A DNA stretch of 64,000 nucleotides from Neospora caninum Liverpool. Taxonomy: Eukaryota > Apicomplexa > Conoidasida > Eucoccidiorida > Sarcocystidae. Position numbers and translations under genes: made by a program. The notes beneath the pieces were generated by a model that ran no database searches, was not told the origin of the DNA, and saw nothing but the letters and a program-made list of their open reading frames with translations. The stretch is from NCBI RefSeq assembly GCF_000208865.1, contig NC_018393.1, forward strand, positions 2,808,714 to 2,872,713, written 5' to 3'. Shown piece by piece: positions 48,801 to 62,171 of this stretch (position 1 is the first letter of the stretch; each line of letters starts with the position of its first letter).

Positions 48801-50419
48801 GGTTTCATGCGCTGCACTCGAAGGCCAATAGAGTTTAGGGTAAACCCCGAAACCCTGATGAAGTGCCACGGCTCAGTACGTAGTCTAGTTCGGGGTCGGC
48901 GTTTCCTCGAATCACGTCGAAGAGTTTGCCACAACACAGATAACGAAATACTGTTGCAACAGTGTTGTGCGTCCGACCCCCGTTTTTCGGAGGGTTCGCG
49001 CCGAAGGTCACACTGCCTGCCTTGGGAGCTCGAGAGGAGCAACGCTCCTGGATGTGCCTTGCTCAGCAACGCCGATGTTTTTGTTTTCCTCAGTGGCATC
49101 CAACGCATATAAATGGGGGGAAATGGGGAGCAAATTCCTTCCAAATTTTCCTTCATGCGTTCGCTCTTTGTCTTCCATCAAAATGTGGCACTAACTCGAC
49201 AGATACAATTGTGGTGCCTCTGGTGAGCAAGTCTTGAGTTGTGCCGCAGGCTCAGGGGCTCAGTCGAACTCCACTGAACCTTTCGTCGTGATAGCTGCGT
49301 CGAAGGCATAACGCTACGCACAATAAGAGGTCGAAGAAGTGGAAAGGACTTGTCTCTGCCAGGAAATGCGTCCGAAAAACAGTTGGACGCGCAGTGTCCA
49401 CGCAAACTCGTTGAGGGGTTCACCGCATGAACTGCAGACACACGCATGAGCTGCAGAGAGCGGGGCAGAATGCCCGTCACGGGGCCATTGAGTTCGAAAA
49501 CATAGCGGCCCGTTCCCGGTCTCCTCGCCAGCTTCACTCTTTTTTGGCATTCTTTCCCAAAGATCTTTCTCCGTGAGTGGAGTGTGGGCCTGCCTCCCTT
49601 TTTCCAGGGAAGGGCGTTTTTTTTGAGAGTTTCTCCCCTCTTCACGGCGGACGCTCACCAGCTTCTTTGACTCTCCCAGAAACTTGGGAGCCGTCGCTGT
49701 TTTTGCAGGGGAAGCCATCCACATTCAAGTTTTTTTCGCCTTCCAATATTCGTGCAGACTCTCCGGTTAGCCGCTGGTGACAAAAGAACCGTAGTCAAAA
49801 GAACCCGTGGTGTGGCAGAGTGACCACGAGCTCGCTGTGTCTTGGTCGCGTTGGAAACTGCCGCCTTGCCGACTAGGTCGTCAGTCCACAACGTGCAGTT
49901 TCATCGAGTCCCACAGCATTCCCTCTCTGTTTCTTTCCATAAAAAACAGGACTCGCCTGGCATCTTTCGGGGATTGAACGGGAGGAGAACCAACACAGCC
50001 AGAGCACTTGCTCGACATGCCGGAGAAACCTGGTTTTCCGGTGTAGACGATCGAACCGCATTGGTCGTCGATGAACACAGCTGCAACGTGCATAATCAGT
50101 TAGTGAATGATATAATTTAAATGTGTGCGCATTCAGGAGTATGTTTACTTTCAATAATGTGCACCTAATACGAGGAAGGAAGTGAGGGCTCTAGTAGAGA
50201 TCGGCAGGAGGGCGAGCCGCATTTCAACTTTTAGCGTCACTTTCTCTTCTGCATCTTCTGGAGAGCTCTTTCCTCATTCGGTAGCACGAACGATCTGCGA
50301 GTGTCCGTATCTGCCTTTCGCTGGGTTTCTTGAAGTCCGGAGGGAGGCAAACGGGACGGGTTTCCCTGCTCGTTCATCGCAGTTGGCCGTCTACGGAGTT
50401 TTTTGACGCAAGGGGGAAA
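45509..50419. other. Long spacer with exon-like fragments on both strands
   Basis: No known family. Protein-like stretches without a joined model occur on the minus strand at 47121-47459 (ending ATGKSWSFRVEDD), 46800-46940, 48380-48530 and 48743-48900. On the + strand they occur at 47587-47931 and 48177-48377. These could be exons of lineage-specific genes or chance. A (GATA)n block lies at 45851-45924. Confidence 0.35.
45851..45924. repeat. (GATA)n microsatellite
   Basis: About 18 tetramers with one GGAT-type interruption near 45891, in intergenic DNA. Confidence 0.95.
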
Positions 50420-51989
50420 ATGTTGTACATTCAGACAAGTCTTCGTTCTAACTCCATCAATCGCGTGCACGGTGTGGCACAACAAGGGAATACGTGTTCT
50501 TCTGACTACCGAGAGAGCATTCGTTCAGCGGCCGACCGGCAAGAACGTGGGACTGGGGAACCGTCAAGCACGGCAGTGGCCGATGCTGTCGCTCAAGGGT
50601 TTGGAGAGTGCCTTCAGTGTCCGGTTTTGAGTGGAGGAAGCCCGGGAATTTCGGCGAAGCCACGGCTGCACGCCTTGCAAGCTATTATTCTTCAATGCAT
50701 TATTTTATGCTGCCTCAAAATTCTAATTTCTCCGACTGAAGCGAGTGTCGGGTTTCGGTTCAAAGGATGGGTGAGTCCGTGAGGCCCCCTTGCAGCGGTC
50801 ACAAAGTTATCTTTGTTTATGGAAGTCGCTTCGCGCATTCAACGTGGCTCTGGCAAAGCCGCCTCCGCCTTTGGGTGTTGGCGATTCGTAAAATTCCAGT
50901 CCATCCCTCGAAGGGCACATTACCAGAGTCTTGCGATGGCCATAGTCAAGCATATCAAAGAAGATGTGGTAGCAAGGTATAGTATACCGTTTTCGTCGAC
51001 GTAGAGCTGTCACCCACCAGCAGGCCAGCACTCCACGCAGCGGCAAACTGGAATGGTGCTGAGCTGTAGAACTCGATCTCTTTTTCGGTTGCCGGATACT
51101 TGCCGCTATTCCCGTCGACCGGTGGCTAGCGATAGTCAATAATGCATAGTCACTAGACATCGGTTCGAGTTTATGTGGTCACGCATGTTGACTTTGTTCA
51201 AGGCGATGTTATGAAAAGCAGTTTCCCCGTGAAAGCTACATTACAGTGAATATGCGCGTAGCTGTAAGAAAGCCCACTGACTGAGCCCTAATTTCTCGCG
51301 ACCGGAGCAGGCTGTCCCCCTTCGGGATTATGAAGCTGACCTTGTAGTAGCGTCTTTCATCTAGTGGGAGCTCGTGTCCGTTTTGTTTGCAGGACCGGCG
51401 ATTCACCACTTGCAAACTGGTTCGATTTGATGGGAACGCGGTTGAAGGCAAGTCAGAGTTCGAGGCTCTGGTTATGGTGAATAGTGTCAATGAAGTCGTA
51501 AGCTTCGAGCCAGCCCAGGCGATTCCTATGTGCGACGTAAGTAACCACAACCTAGCTTTCGTCCCGTGTGGTGACAGCGCAGTCCGACAGGATCACACGC
51601 GTTTTGTCTTCCCACTGCCGGTGGCGGGGAAGAGCTCGTCGCAACACGACGAAAAGGGGAAGAATGAAGGAGCAAGCGAATGGAGAATAACTAAACTTGC
51701 CCGTGCCGCGGGGGGAATGGCATACAGAGCGGCTTCAACTGGTGTGGCAGCCGGAAACGCCGTGGTAAATTACATTATGGGTCGGTCTGCGCTTCTTACG
51801 GAGTCACTGCATCAGAAACTCGCTAGATACCGCCGAGAAGCTATTTCGTATGGCCTGGAATGTCAGGATCCTGTTATGGAGTTATCAATGAAGAGCGCGA
51901 TGAATCCTCCAATCGCGTCAGTCATTGGGCAGGGAGTTGGCTCTGTCATTGAACTGGAAGGCAGCGGAGTGGTCAAAGTTGGCTCTTGA
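50420..51989 (+). CDS. Hypothetical protein, weak three-exon model
   Basis: Possible exons 50420-50770, 50900-50968 and 51399-51989 give 336 residues. The first donor (ATGG|GTGAGT) and last acceptor (TTTGTTTGCAG) are good; the middle exon's donor (GTG|GTAGCA) is mediocre. The final exon is the best evidence: 196 codons with balanced composition, including FEALVMVNSVNEVVSF, YRAASTGVAAGNAVVNYIMG and IASVIGQGVGSVIELEG. Exon 1 holds a hydrophobic stretch (LQAIILQCIILCCLKILI) that could span a membrane. I recognise no family. The opposite strand is also open across the middle exon, so strand assignment there is not secure. Upstream exons may exist. Confidence 0.35.
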
Positions 51990-54531
51990 GGGGCCACTCG
52001 GTATGAAGATGCCCCATGAAGAAATCGAAGTTTGGTGACCTCGCCGGTATTGGGAGTGACGGCTTTGCGGATGTGGCGACGTTGTGCACGCGTCTCTGTT
52101 CACCAGGGGCAACCTGAACACAAGGCATCGTGGTGGAAAATGTCCGTGTGTACGTCCTTGTCTTTGGCATTGAACCCGAGATCCGACGAATTTTCACTTT
52201 TCTCGTTAGCCTATCTTCCATTCACTAGGGTTGCCCATACGGGCCGTCAGCTCCCAACAACACACAACCGAAAAAGTTGCCTTTTTTATTATCATCTCCC
52301 GTGTAGACGTCGCAAAAAAAACATGCAACAGCCATTTCCGCTGTTCTACACGATCCCACCCATCCACGCGTAGACATGTAATGGGGAACCGTGCACGACC
52401 AGATTCTCCAACAATATGTGTTTGTTTCGTGCCACCGTCATGCGTAACGCTTGCATATACACGTCTACATGGGGGCGATCGCACGCTTCGCCCGTTATCA
52501 AATTGCCTAATACAGGCATTATACTGCACGTACAGACTTTTTAGACTTATCCACAGATGGAAATGCCGAGCGGCAACAGGTGTTAGGCATATGTACTATA
52601 GACTAGATGCATCTACTATAGATCCGTCGGTACGCTATGCCTGTATTCTGCTGAGGCATTTCGAGTACACAACCAGCAAAAACCACCTTTGGGGTCGGCG
52701 TCACGGTTTCGCTAGCTTTCAGTCGGCCTTTTTTCCAGGCTTCCACTGCAGAACTGTTTCTTCCAGTTTGTGAGTCTGTTCTTCCTTACTTCTGGATTTG
52801 TTACCACGCGTGTAATTTGATGTGTTTCTGGTCCTGGAGTGGCCGTCAGAGTCCCCCTCAGGCAAGTAGGGGTAGATGGGCATGTCAGTACGCATCCACT
52901 TCCCTTGGATCTCGCAGACCACACAGCGTGGCTGGAACGGTGTCAATTGCCGTACTCTAAATTGCTCAAGGTCCGAACTGACGAGTTTTTCACTTTCAGG
53001 GGCTCAATCATACACAATTTACGGCCGGTGAAACGGGACAAAAATGTTTGAGTCGAACAAGCGAGCCATTAGCAGATGCCAAACCATTTTTGTCATGCTT
53101 CGCCGGTTCGAAAAGCTGTGCAACAAAGACAGTCTCCTCTCAAGGAGACGCAACCGCCTGCAGATGTACGGTTTGTGTGCCTGGGCCGCGTATGCGTTGA
53201 TTCTCTCCAGTGTCTGCATGCATCACGGTAGACCAATGTCAGCGGAAGACGGTGGCACATCCAACACTTTTTTTCTTTCTCTTCCGCGGGAAAACAGGGG
53301 AAGAACAGTCGCTTTTTCCCCTCTGCTTTGACGTGAAACTCGGCGGATGCATAGCAAAGAAGGCGCCGCAGTGAGTCTGTGCAAGCGTGTACAGTGTTGC
53401 CACTTCTTCGTTCCTGTCTCCCGACGCAACGCCCAGGAACGCATATATTGGAATCCATTTTTGTAAGTCGTGCGTACATATATGTACACGTATTGGTGTG
53501 AAACAGTGCGTCTCATATCTGCCTGCATTTGACTGGGGTGCAAAGAGAAGAAGCAGGGGCAGTTTATTCGACAGGACAGACCACCAGTTCAGGTTGTCGA
53601 TTCGCAGGAATTTCGAGCAAACGCTCTGGCCTCCTGCCTAAATCACCACGGAGAAAATCTCTGGCTGCGCTTTTTGTCTGTTCTCAAACATCGCCTCGAG
53701 TCCCCTACGTGGAGAACGAGCCTCGGCCATGTGCGTTGCCGAAGGTATTGTTCCGGTTTCTTCTTTGCATCTGCCGTGAGTCTTCGTTTCCCGCGCTTTT
53801 AAAAAGTATATTCTCTGTTTCTAAAGAGCGCGGTATTCATCCATGAGCAGTATTTGCGTCCACAAGTTTTGCCGTCGAGGAACTCTTCGCGTCAGAAGCC
53901 CAATCCCGTGTGACTCGTGTGTTTCCATTCTCGGTGTACAGACGCCGGAGAGGAGAGGCGTTCTGTCGTTTGCACGTTCTCTAGTTCTGATTCCTCCGTT
54001 CGAGGAAATGGTGTGCTTTGATCAGAAAAAGAGGGGAAAATCATTCGTTTTATGTCTTCTGCCTTTGACTTCGCAAACCCAGAGGTTGCCAGCGATGCGT
54101 AATTCCTCTTCGTGTTTTATGTCATCTTGTCTCGGTTCCCGCCTGGCTCTCTTTGCAGTCTGTCTTTGGAAAGCTTTTCCGCGTTGACGATGAGATGCGG
54201 CAGCCAGCCGGTTCTCGCCCGACGGCCGTCCGTGTGTGAGGGCGGTCTTCAGGTTGAAAGCGTGGAAAGGCTCTAGAGAGGGGAACACTCCAGTTCAGGT
54301 GCCGTGGCGAATGCTGGCGTTATCGACGAGGCTAGCGTGGACATCGACAGCGTCGATTGACAGCAAACGCCACACCTGGAAACCGACCTACCGGTATTCA
54401 GGGACGTGGGTACATCTTCCCGTCTTCTGTCCTCCTTTCCTGGTAGAACCAGAGTCTACTCTGTCAGAGCTTGCATTTATCCGTTCCCCCCTCTTCTCTT
54501 TTTGCACCCCCTCTCGGTCTCTCGTTCCAAA
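51990..54531. other. Spacer upstream of the CRAL-TRIO gene
   Basis: No recognised family. A small secreted-protein-like frame at 53164-53331 is listed separately. The last few hundred bases are partly C/T-rich and probably form the leader of the CRAL-TRIO gene. Confidence 0.45.
53164..53331 (+). CDS. Possible small secreted peptide
   Basis: 55 codons beginning MYGLCAWAAYALILSSVC, which resembles a signal peptide, followed by a short polar tail. The frame extends upstream to an ATG at 53044 with no stop between. No splice or homology support; it may be chance. Confidence 0.15.
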   Translation: MYGLCAWAAYALILSSVCMHHGRPMSAEDGGTSNTFFLSLPRENRGRTVAFSPLL

Positions 54532-57500
54532 ATGAATCGCTCCTGCTCGTCTTCATCGGTTCTTTCTGCGGCTTCGAGTCTGAGGTCGTCGTCGCCGTCT
54601 CAGGAATGTGCGCTGAGGCATCTCGGCCTTCTTCTGCCTCCGCCTCCTTTCGCGTGCCTCCCTCCCCACTTGACTCCGCTGCTCGGGCAGATCTGTTTAG
54701 GGAAGCAGGCGGACGCGGGAGAAGGCGCCCGCGAGCACAAGGGACGCGAAGACAGAGAGAGTCTCTGCGGTGACATTGCAGTCCAGAACAGCTCGGCTCT
54801 GGGGAAATGGACCTTGCCCGAGGAGGCGCTCCTGTTCGATCCCTTCGTCGCCGCATGTGGGGACTCTCCCCAGACAGCTGCGAATGCAGGCTGTCTCTCT
54901 ACCTCCTCTTCGCCTGCTGCCGGCGGTCTGCGCGGGGAAGGCCGAGACCTTCTGGGCCGCGAACGCCACATCTTTGGAAACTCGCCAGTAAACGAGGTGG
55001 AGCAAGCGGCGATCGACAGGGTCGTCGCGGAACTGCGCAAGGCGCCTGGTCGACTCTCGGCAGGAGGCGCCGCATGGAGGGACGGGGAGAAGCGCGGAGC
55101 CGACGGGGAAAACGCCACCGTCTGGATTGAACAACAGATTCTTCGCTTTCTGTACAGCAGTGGGTTCGACATCAACAAAACGATTGACCTCATGCAGTCG
55201 GCGCTTGTGTTCCGCACGCAACACCTCCCGGTAGGTGTCTGCCTGACACACAGACACGGCAGCAGAGGGACGTGAGGAAGAGAAGCAGCCAGGACAGAAT
55301 AAAGATCCATCGGAAAGGGCTGATTGTGAGAATGGGGGAAGCGCCAGAGAAAGAGAGGAACGAGCAGGCACACGGGCTTTTCTACAGAGTCGGACACCCA
55401 CACGCACAAAGCGACAAAGGCAGCCTCTAGAAGAAACTGTCGCAGCGTGCGAAGCTCGCGAAGCGCGTATACAGTGGAAGAGGCAAAAAGGGGGTGACAC
55501 ACATGCCTGTGCATGTCTGCTGTCGGGACACTCAGAGAGTAGCGCTGCCCCTTGCCGCAGGTCGCGTGCTGTTGATAAAGCGGGTGCGAGGAGTGGATTT
55601 ATTCCCTTGTCTTTTCCTCGCTGTTCTGTTTCCCCGCGAATGCAAACTTCCAGAAGCGCTGCTCTCGTGCTGTGCTCTCTCCATTCAGGTTTATCTCTCC
55701 GAGGTGTTGCCCCTGATTCGCGACCAGGGTGTCGCCTACTGGCACGGCCGAGACAAATGTCTCCGTCCCCTGCTGATCATTTGCGTCGAGAAGATGCAAC
55801 GTGTGCAACAGCAGTCAGGACGGGACATTGAAGAAGACCCTGTTACGCGCGCTATCATCTTCTGCCTCGAATTTTTCCTGAGGTAGGCACGGCGTGTGCG
55901 TTTTGTCGTCATCCCACGGCGCGTGTCTGTGTCCGTGCGGGCGGGACCGTTGTGTCTTCTCGAGACGCGAGGCGTCCTTCGGGCGCAACGGCAGGGACGG
56001 AAACACCTAAACCCTGCTGCCATCAGGAAGAGCGCGCGGTCCACCAAATGCGCCGTGGTCGGGTCGAGTCGCGCACTCGCGTTGCCTGTCCGTCTCTCTG
56101 GGTGGTGTCTCCTCTAGCTCTTCTCTTTTTTTCGCCAGGCAGTCGTCTGTCTCATCTGTCTCACCGTCCCATCCACGCGCTCCTCCCGCTCTCCACTGCC
56201 CCCTTTTGTGTTCATGCGTGTCGTGGGTCTCCCGCTTGGATGTCTGCTTTAGTTTTTTATCTGCTTACTATAGCCACTGCCTTCCTCGGATATGTACTAC
56301 CATGGGGACTCTCTGTCCAAGAGCCTGCGCTGTCTTTGGTCTGCGTTCAACCTGCGTTCAGCAGTCGAATCGTGTCGACGCTCCTCTGACCCCGCGCTGG
56401 GAAACTGCACGTGCCGCTGCGTGTCTTTCTTTCTGCAGGCATCTGTGTGTCGCAGGAAGAGTGGAGTCCTGGTCCATTCTTTGCGACTGCAAAGGGACGT
56501 CGTTTTCCTCTTTTCCCGTCGCGCTTCTTCTACGGCTGCTCAGCCTCCTCCAAGCCTCGTATCGCGGGCGCATGTATCGCTTTTATCTGCTCAACACGCC
56601 GCGCTTCTTCCACATGCTCTCGCGGCCGCTCCTGGCCGCCATGCCCGCAAGTAGTGCGAAGAAACTGCGCGTCTTTGGGAGTCCGGAAGCTTGGATAGAC
56701 GAACGAAAAGCTAACTTCGCCTGCCATCAACTCGAAGCCAAGTACGGCGGCTCGCAACCGAACATTGAACAAGTGAGCACGCGACGACGGTGTAGGGTTT
56801 CACGGCCTCGCGCGCCGGGAGAAGCATGGAAAGGGGGGAAAGGACACAGCACACAGAGACAGAGAGACAAGCCGGTCAAGCAACAGAGACTGGCACCGCG
56901 GGTCAGACAGTGGGAAGAGAACGAGGCACAGGGGACACAGAGAGACGGCGACATGACAGGCGTATGCATGCGTGTATACACGAGTATACGTAAGGAATCG
57001 ATATGGGTATGGTCAGAGACAGTTGGGCAGACAGATAAAGGGACAGGGAGGCCATGGTGAGCGTCCAGTTTTTTTGTGTACAGCCTGTTGAGATCGAGAG
57101 AGAGCAACGAGGCGTTCGGAAGGGGTTCCGACAGACTTCCGGGTGGCGCCGATTTCTGGGTTCTTTCCGGTGTTCCGTTTTGCGCGCAGACGTGGTATGG
57201 GACTCTCGCCTAACATTTCTGGTTTCGATTTCCTCTGCGGGCGTGTGTCTCCAGGGCTGGTTTCCCTTCCGGTTCTTTCCAGGGCCCTTCGAACCCGACA
57301 CGCCTGCCGAGAAAATCCGGTGGGACAGTCTAGCCTTTCTGCACCAGGAGGCGCCGCCGTCGGTCCACACGGGTTTCTCTCTGCATTCTTCTCTCGTTCC
57401 GCCGCACTGTCTAGCTACTCCCTCCCCCTGCGGCTCCACAGCAACGTCCTCACCCACCTACAACGGCCACCTGTGCGACAGGCACCTGCCGCCTTCGCGG

Positions 57501-60500
57501 ACTGCGTCTCCTGACCTGTCGTCATCGTCTGTTTCTGCATCTCGCTCTTCCTGTTCCGCCTCTGTCGCGGCGTCCTCTGGAGGGAGCGAGCTGTCTCTGA
57601 AGGGAAGCGAGTGTCTCCCTGGGAAACCTGCGCGCTTTGCCTATTGGGCGTCTGCGGTCCATTCTCTCTCTCTTCCTGCCACGACTGCGGAGTGGCTGAA
57701 CCAACGGTTTGGTCGACCGGCAGAAGGGCTAGAGAGAGAAGAGAGGGAGCGAGGCGTGCGTCTCTCGCTCGCCGCGTCGCCTTACCGCCTCTCCGAGTCT
57801 CCCACACTTCAAAGAACGCACTCGCTGTGTGACCGTTTTCCGTCTTCGCATCCTCGTACAGTCTCGTCTCCCTCTCGCTCTCTCCCGCCTACCTCTGCCG
57901 TCTCTCCTGTCTCTCCTGTTCCTTCGGGCTGCGCTTCTTCCTTCCTTGCTTCGCGGCCCGTCTCTGCCGCGCTGTCGCCTCTCTCTTCCCTTCACTCATC
58001 TCTTCCGAGTCCCTCTCAGAGCTGCTTTCAGCCGACGACCTCGATGGCGCAGGTACGCGAGCGCTGGGCAGCAGAGAAGGCCGCAAGTCTCCTCGCAGCA
58101 CATTCGGGCGGGGAAGACTCGCCTTCGCGCATTGCGTGCTTGGAGGAGATTCGAGAAGAAGGCGCGTCTGTGCACGAAAAAGAGGACCACACTCAGGGAG
58201 AGGTAGAGAGAGAGGGCGCAGAGGACTCAAACGCTGAGGCGGGAAGCGCTGCATGCGGCAAAGCTTCGCTGGGTCAGACCGAGGGGCGGAGAGAGGAACC
58301 GGTTGGGCTCCAGATCGACGGACGGCACACCGAGGTGGAAGAGGAGACACGTCAAGGGGCCCGAACGGCGGAGGCAGGAAAGGAAGGGCGTGCAAAGCGT
58401 TTGGGGTCGGCAGACCACGAAGCGACGCGGAATCCGACAGACGAAGGGGAGCGTGCGGTGGGCGCTGGGCCCTCGGACGAAGAGAGCACTTTGGGAAGAA
58501 AAGGCGAAGAAACGCCCGCCTGGAAGACCCGAGACGCACCCGCCGCAGCGGGGTCACCCCTATCCGCCGCACCAGACTCGTCGACGGCGTGCCTGTTCGC
58601 AAATGGTGTGTCTCCGAAAGAATCGGAAACGCCGATTCCAACAAATTTGGCCGTCGGCGCTCGGGAGACGGCGGCCCCCGACGGCGAGTTTCCGGCTGCA
58701 TCGTCTGGTGAAGGGGGCGAGGGCCGCGTGCCGGCTGCTCCCCGCTCGAAAAGGAGAGGAGAGCGTTTCAAGAGAAGAAAGAGAGGAGGAAATGAGGAAG
58801 AGGAGCCGACGCTCTCGCTGTCGGCGTCTTCGTCACTGGCTTTCGTTCTCTGGAAAAGAAAGCTCCGGCTCTCTGCAGGCGACCGGGATCCTGTCCAAGG
58901 GCTGTTGACGCGATTGCCTAATGCTGCTGTCTTTCCGCCTGAAAGGCGCGCTGGCGACGAAGGGTGGCTGTCGGCGGAGGAGCCGTGGGGGAAAGGGCGT
59001 CGTCGCCTGGCTGCGGGGAAAGCTCGCGTTTTGCGGCGAAAATCGAAAAACGCAAGTCGGTCGAGTGCGGCGCTCGCTGCTCGGTCGAGCTCCGGCTATT
59101 CAAAGGGCGACTCCACGTCTCACGAAGGAGCCGAGGAGACGCGTGTCTTCTCCGCGCCTCCTGCACTCTCTGAGGTCCGCCGGGGAAAGGAGACAGGCCG
59201 AAGGTGGCGCAAGCCGCGTGCGGAGAGAGGAAAGGGAGACGGCAGCGGCGCGTCCGTGAGTCGTCGGCTGTTCGGCTCACGCGACAGCGAGACGGACAAG
59301 AGAGAAATGGCCGAGGGCCGTCCCTCCCAGGTCTTCGGGCAGCTTTCGCCTGCTGAGAAGAACGCGGAGGCGACTGTCTCTCCGTCTGTCTCTTCCATGC
59401 GGCGGTTCGCCTCGCTCTCGGGGGCTGCGACGCACAGGGCATGCGCCCCGTGGCGGGCCTTGCGACTCGGGCGGTGGCGCACGCAGTCCCCTGGAACGGC
59501 AGGTGGCCGCGGGAGCACGCAGCTGGATGTCGCCTTGCCCGCAGAGGCAACTTCGTCTGCTCTTCGCCACCCCGAAACGTTTCGGCCGCGGTCCTGGACA
59601 AAAGGAGACACGTTATGGGTGTCCCCAACGGAGACGGGACAGCTTTGGGGCGTGACGTTTTCGTTAGGAGGAGAGACAGGGGACTACCGCAGGTATAGCC
59701 TACAGGCCGGAGGGGAGAGCGCGCGAGCGCCAGGCCGAGCTGATGTGACTCCTCACTGTCGAGACCAATCCTTCCAAGAGCTTCCCCCAGGGCTCTCTCC
59801 CCCTGTGGCCGCATCGCCCTGTGGGAGTGTCTCAGACTCCCAGTCCTCACCCCACTCGCGTGCAGAAAGGCCCGACGAAGGTGTGGGGCGGCCCCGCCGA
59901 AGGCGGTTCCTCTCTCGAAGATATTCCCGCGGAAGGGGACTGAAGGAGCGGGAGAAGCAAGGCCATACAGGAGGGGAGAGACAGGCCCCCGTGTCGCATT
60001 TGCAAAGTGTTGCGGTTCGAAGGAGACAGTGGCTCGGGAGGCAAAGACCTCTCGACTCTCATCGCGGACCGCAGCTCGGCAAAGCGCCTTCGACCAACCA
60101 GGCTGTCCCTGCCGGCCGTCTGAGCACTGCATGCGCAGATCCCAGAGTCGCTTCTTCGGGGAAGCTCTCGACGGAGTTCGAAGCGGAGACCGCTACTGGG
60201 GTGAACCACGGAACTTCTCCGCGAGTGGATGCGCGGAGCCTACCAGCGGAGCAGCCGGCGTGTGCTGGCGGGCCCTCGCAGAGAGACAGTGAATCTCCCG
60301 CGCGCGCAGGCGTTCGGAGCGGAGGAGACAGCAGAGGGCAGAGTGTAACTCCAGCAGAAAAGGCAAGCAGCGGCCGTGCGAGTGCTCCGTCACTCCCAGG
60401 GAATCTGCCGCCTTCCTCGTTCCCAGCTGGCGGAGGGTCTCTCGACTGTGGTCCCCTGGCAGGCAACGCAGTCGAGCAGGAAGGGAGTCCCCTAGACGTA

Positions 60501-62171
60501 CGCCGGGCAGAAACCCAGAAACGGAGAGGGGACGAGCAGCCAGAAAAGGCGGATTCTACACCCGACGCGGGGGTGTCTGGAGACTTCACCTCCCCAGCTT
60601 CGCCCTCCCAGAACACGCTTCACGAAGAGCGGTGCCCTCTGCAAGGGGGTGCTCAGAACCGAGCGGCGCTCTCGGAGTGCCCAAGTGAGTCGAGTGTTCT
60701 GGAGCCAGAGAGAGGGTCGACCAGTCCCACAGGGCGCCTTCCCGTGGCCGACAGAGGCGTGCTCTCGAGCGAAACAGGGATTCCAGAGGCTCGCTGTTTG
60801 CCGGTGGATGCTCTTCCAGGGCGGTCTCCCTCTTCTCTGCTCCATCCCCGCGCGTGCGGAACGCCCTTGTTCGACAGCCTCGCGGGTTCAGGCGATGTGG
60901 AGGAGAGAAAGGCGGCGCAAATTCAGCTGAACGCCGACTCGGTGTGCGGGATTTTGAAGCCGGAAAACTTCTTCCCCAGTCCGCTGTCCGCCGTTCTGCA
61001 GGCGTCTGTGGAGGGCCGTTTGTCCCCCCTGGCTGAAGACGTCGCGCGAGAGAGTGTCGCAACCCCCGACTCCGAGAACGACGAGAAAAGCGTGGAGCTC
61101 GTGAGTTTCGCAGTGAGGAGCGAGGTGGACAGTGCCCGCGTTTTGTGTTCGGACTCGGAAGAAACTGAGGACGAGGCAGCCGACGCATTCGACGCGAGTG
61201 GACAAATCGATGCCGGTGAGACCGAGACAAAGGGAACTGACCGTCGCTTCGGGGGTACGCCGGAACGCCCTCTCGAAGAAAAAGTCGAAGGCGGTGGACC
61301 TGGACGGCGAGAAGCAGGGAAGGTTCGCCCAGACGCACGTCCGCTGGACGAGGGAACATCGCGGGGTGACAGGGAAGACAGTCGAGCGGTTCGCAGCCCA
61401 GTGAGGTTGGCGAAGTGTTCCTCGCTAAGCGACACAGAGAGAAAGACTGAGAACGAACCAGGCTCACCAGGCGACACTTTCGCGTCGGGATCGCTGCAGA
61501 GGACGCGGTCCTCGGCGACTGTGTCAGCTTCTGCAAATGCGTCGCTCTCGAGTCCGTACTTTGCATGTGGACGAGCCCCACCTGTCGGACCCGAGCAAGA
61601 GTCTCGTCGAGGTGGAGAGGCCATAGCCCCCGCCGGCGCGGCAGATGCGCAGGGAGCACGCGCGAGGGGCAAAGACGAGTTTCTCGGTTCTCCATGGGAC
61701 GGGTGCGAGAAGGGAGACTGGAATGAACGCAGCGACAGACAAGAATTGGAACGGGGTCTAGGACAACAGGAAGGCAGCGGTGAGAGAGAAGAAACCGGAG
61801 GGCTCGAGGTGTCTCCGCGGGGTACGGGCGTCGACGACCTTGCTTCACACAAGCCGACTGGGTGTGAGGAGCTGCGCGAATCTAGAGCAAAAGAGAGCGA
61901 GAGAGACTGGAGACCCGGCGCGGGTAGCCGTGCGGGGGGGAGAGACACCAGAAGCTGTGTGGGCCCCATGCGGAAGTCACGGGGGAGAAGACAGCAGCTA
62001 AAAAAAACGCTGGTGTCCTGTTTTTGGAAGTCTCGAGATGCCTTCGTCTTGGAGCCGGAGACGCAGGTTGAGGGAGAAAGATACGAGGGCAGTGGCAACG
62101 CTGGCCACGAGCCGCCTTCGCCGGAAAATGCTTGTGTGAACGCGTACAGTCGAGGAGTTGATGGCCAGTAG
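54532..62171 (+). CDS. CRAL-TRIO (Sec14-like) domain protein with very long disordered tail
   Basis: Exons 54532-55230, 55689-55882, 56439-56772 and 57255-62171 give 2047 residues, all GT-AG and in phase. An N-terminal helical part (WIEQQILRFLYSSGFDINKT) precedes the CRAL-TRIO domain at about 235-410. Its marks are VAYWHGRDKCLRPLLIICVE, GRVESWSILCDCKG, SLLQASYRGRMYRFYLLNTP and KLRVFGSPEAW. Sec14-like domains bind and exchange phosphoinositides or other hydrophobic ligands between membranes, so lipid transfer or lipid sensing is inferred. Residues from about 430 on are Ser/Arg/Glu/Pro-rich with no recognisable domain and occupy a single 4.9-kb exon. The start is the first ATG after a C/T-rich leader. 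Confidence 0.9.

Noticed and set aside
50771..50795. Intron joining 50770 to an acceptor at 50795
   Set aside because: It would be only 25 nt, too short for spliceosomal removal. A later acceptor at 50899 fits better.
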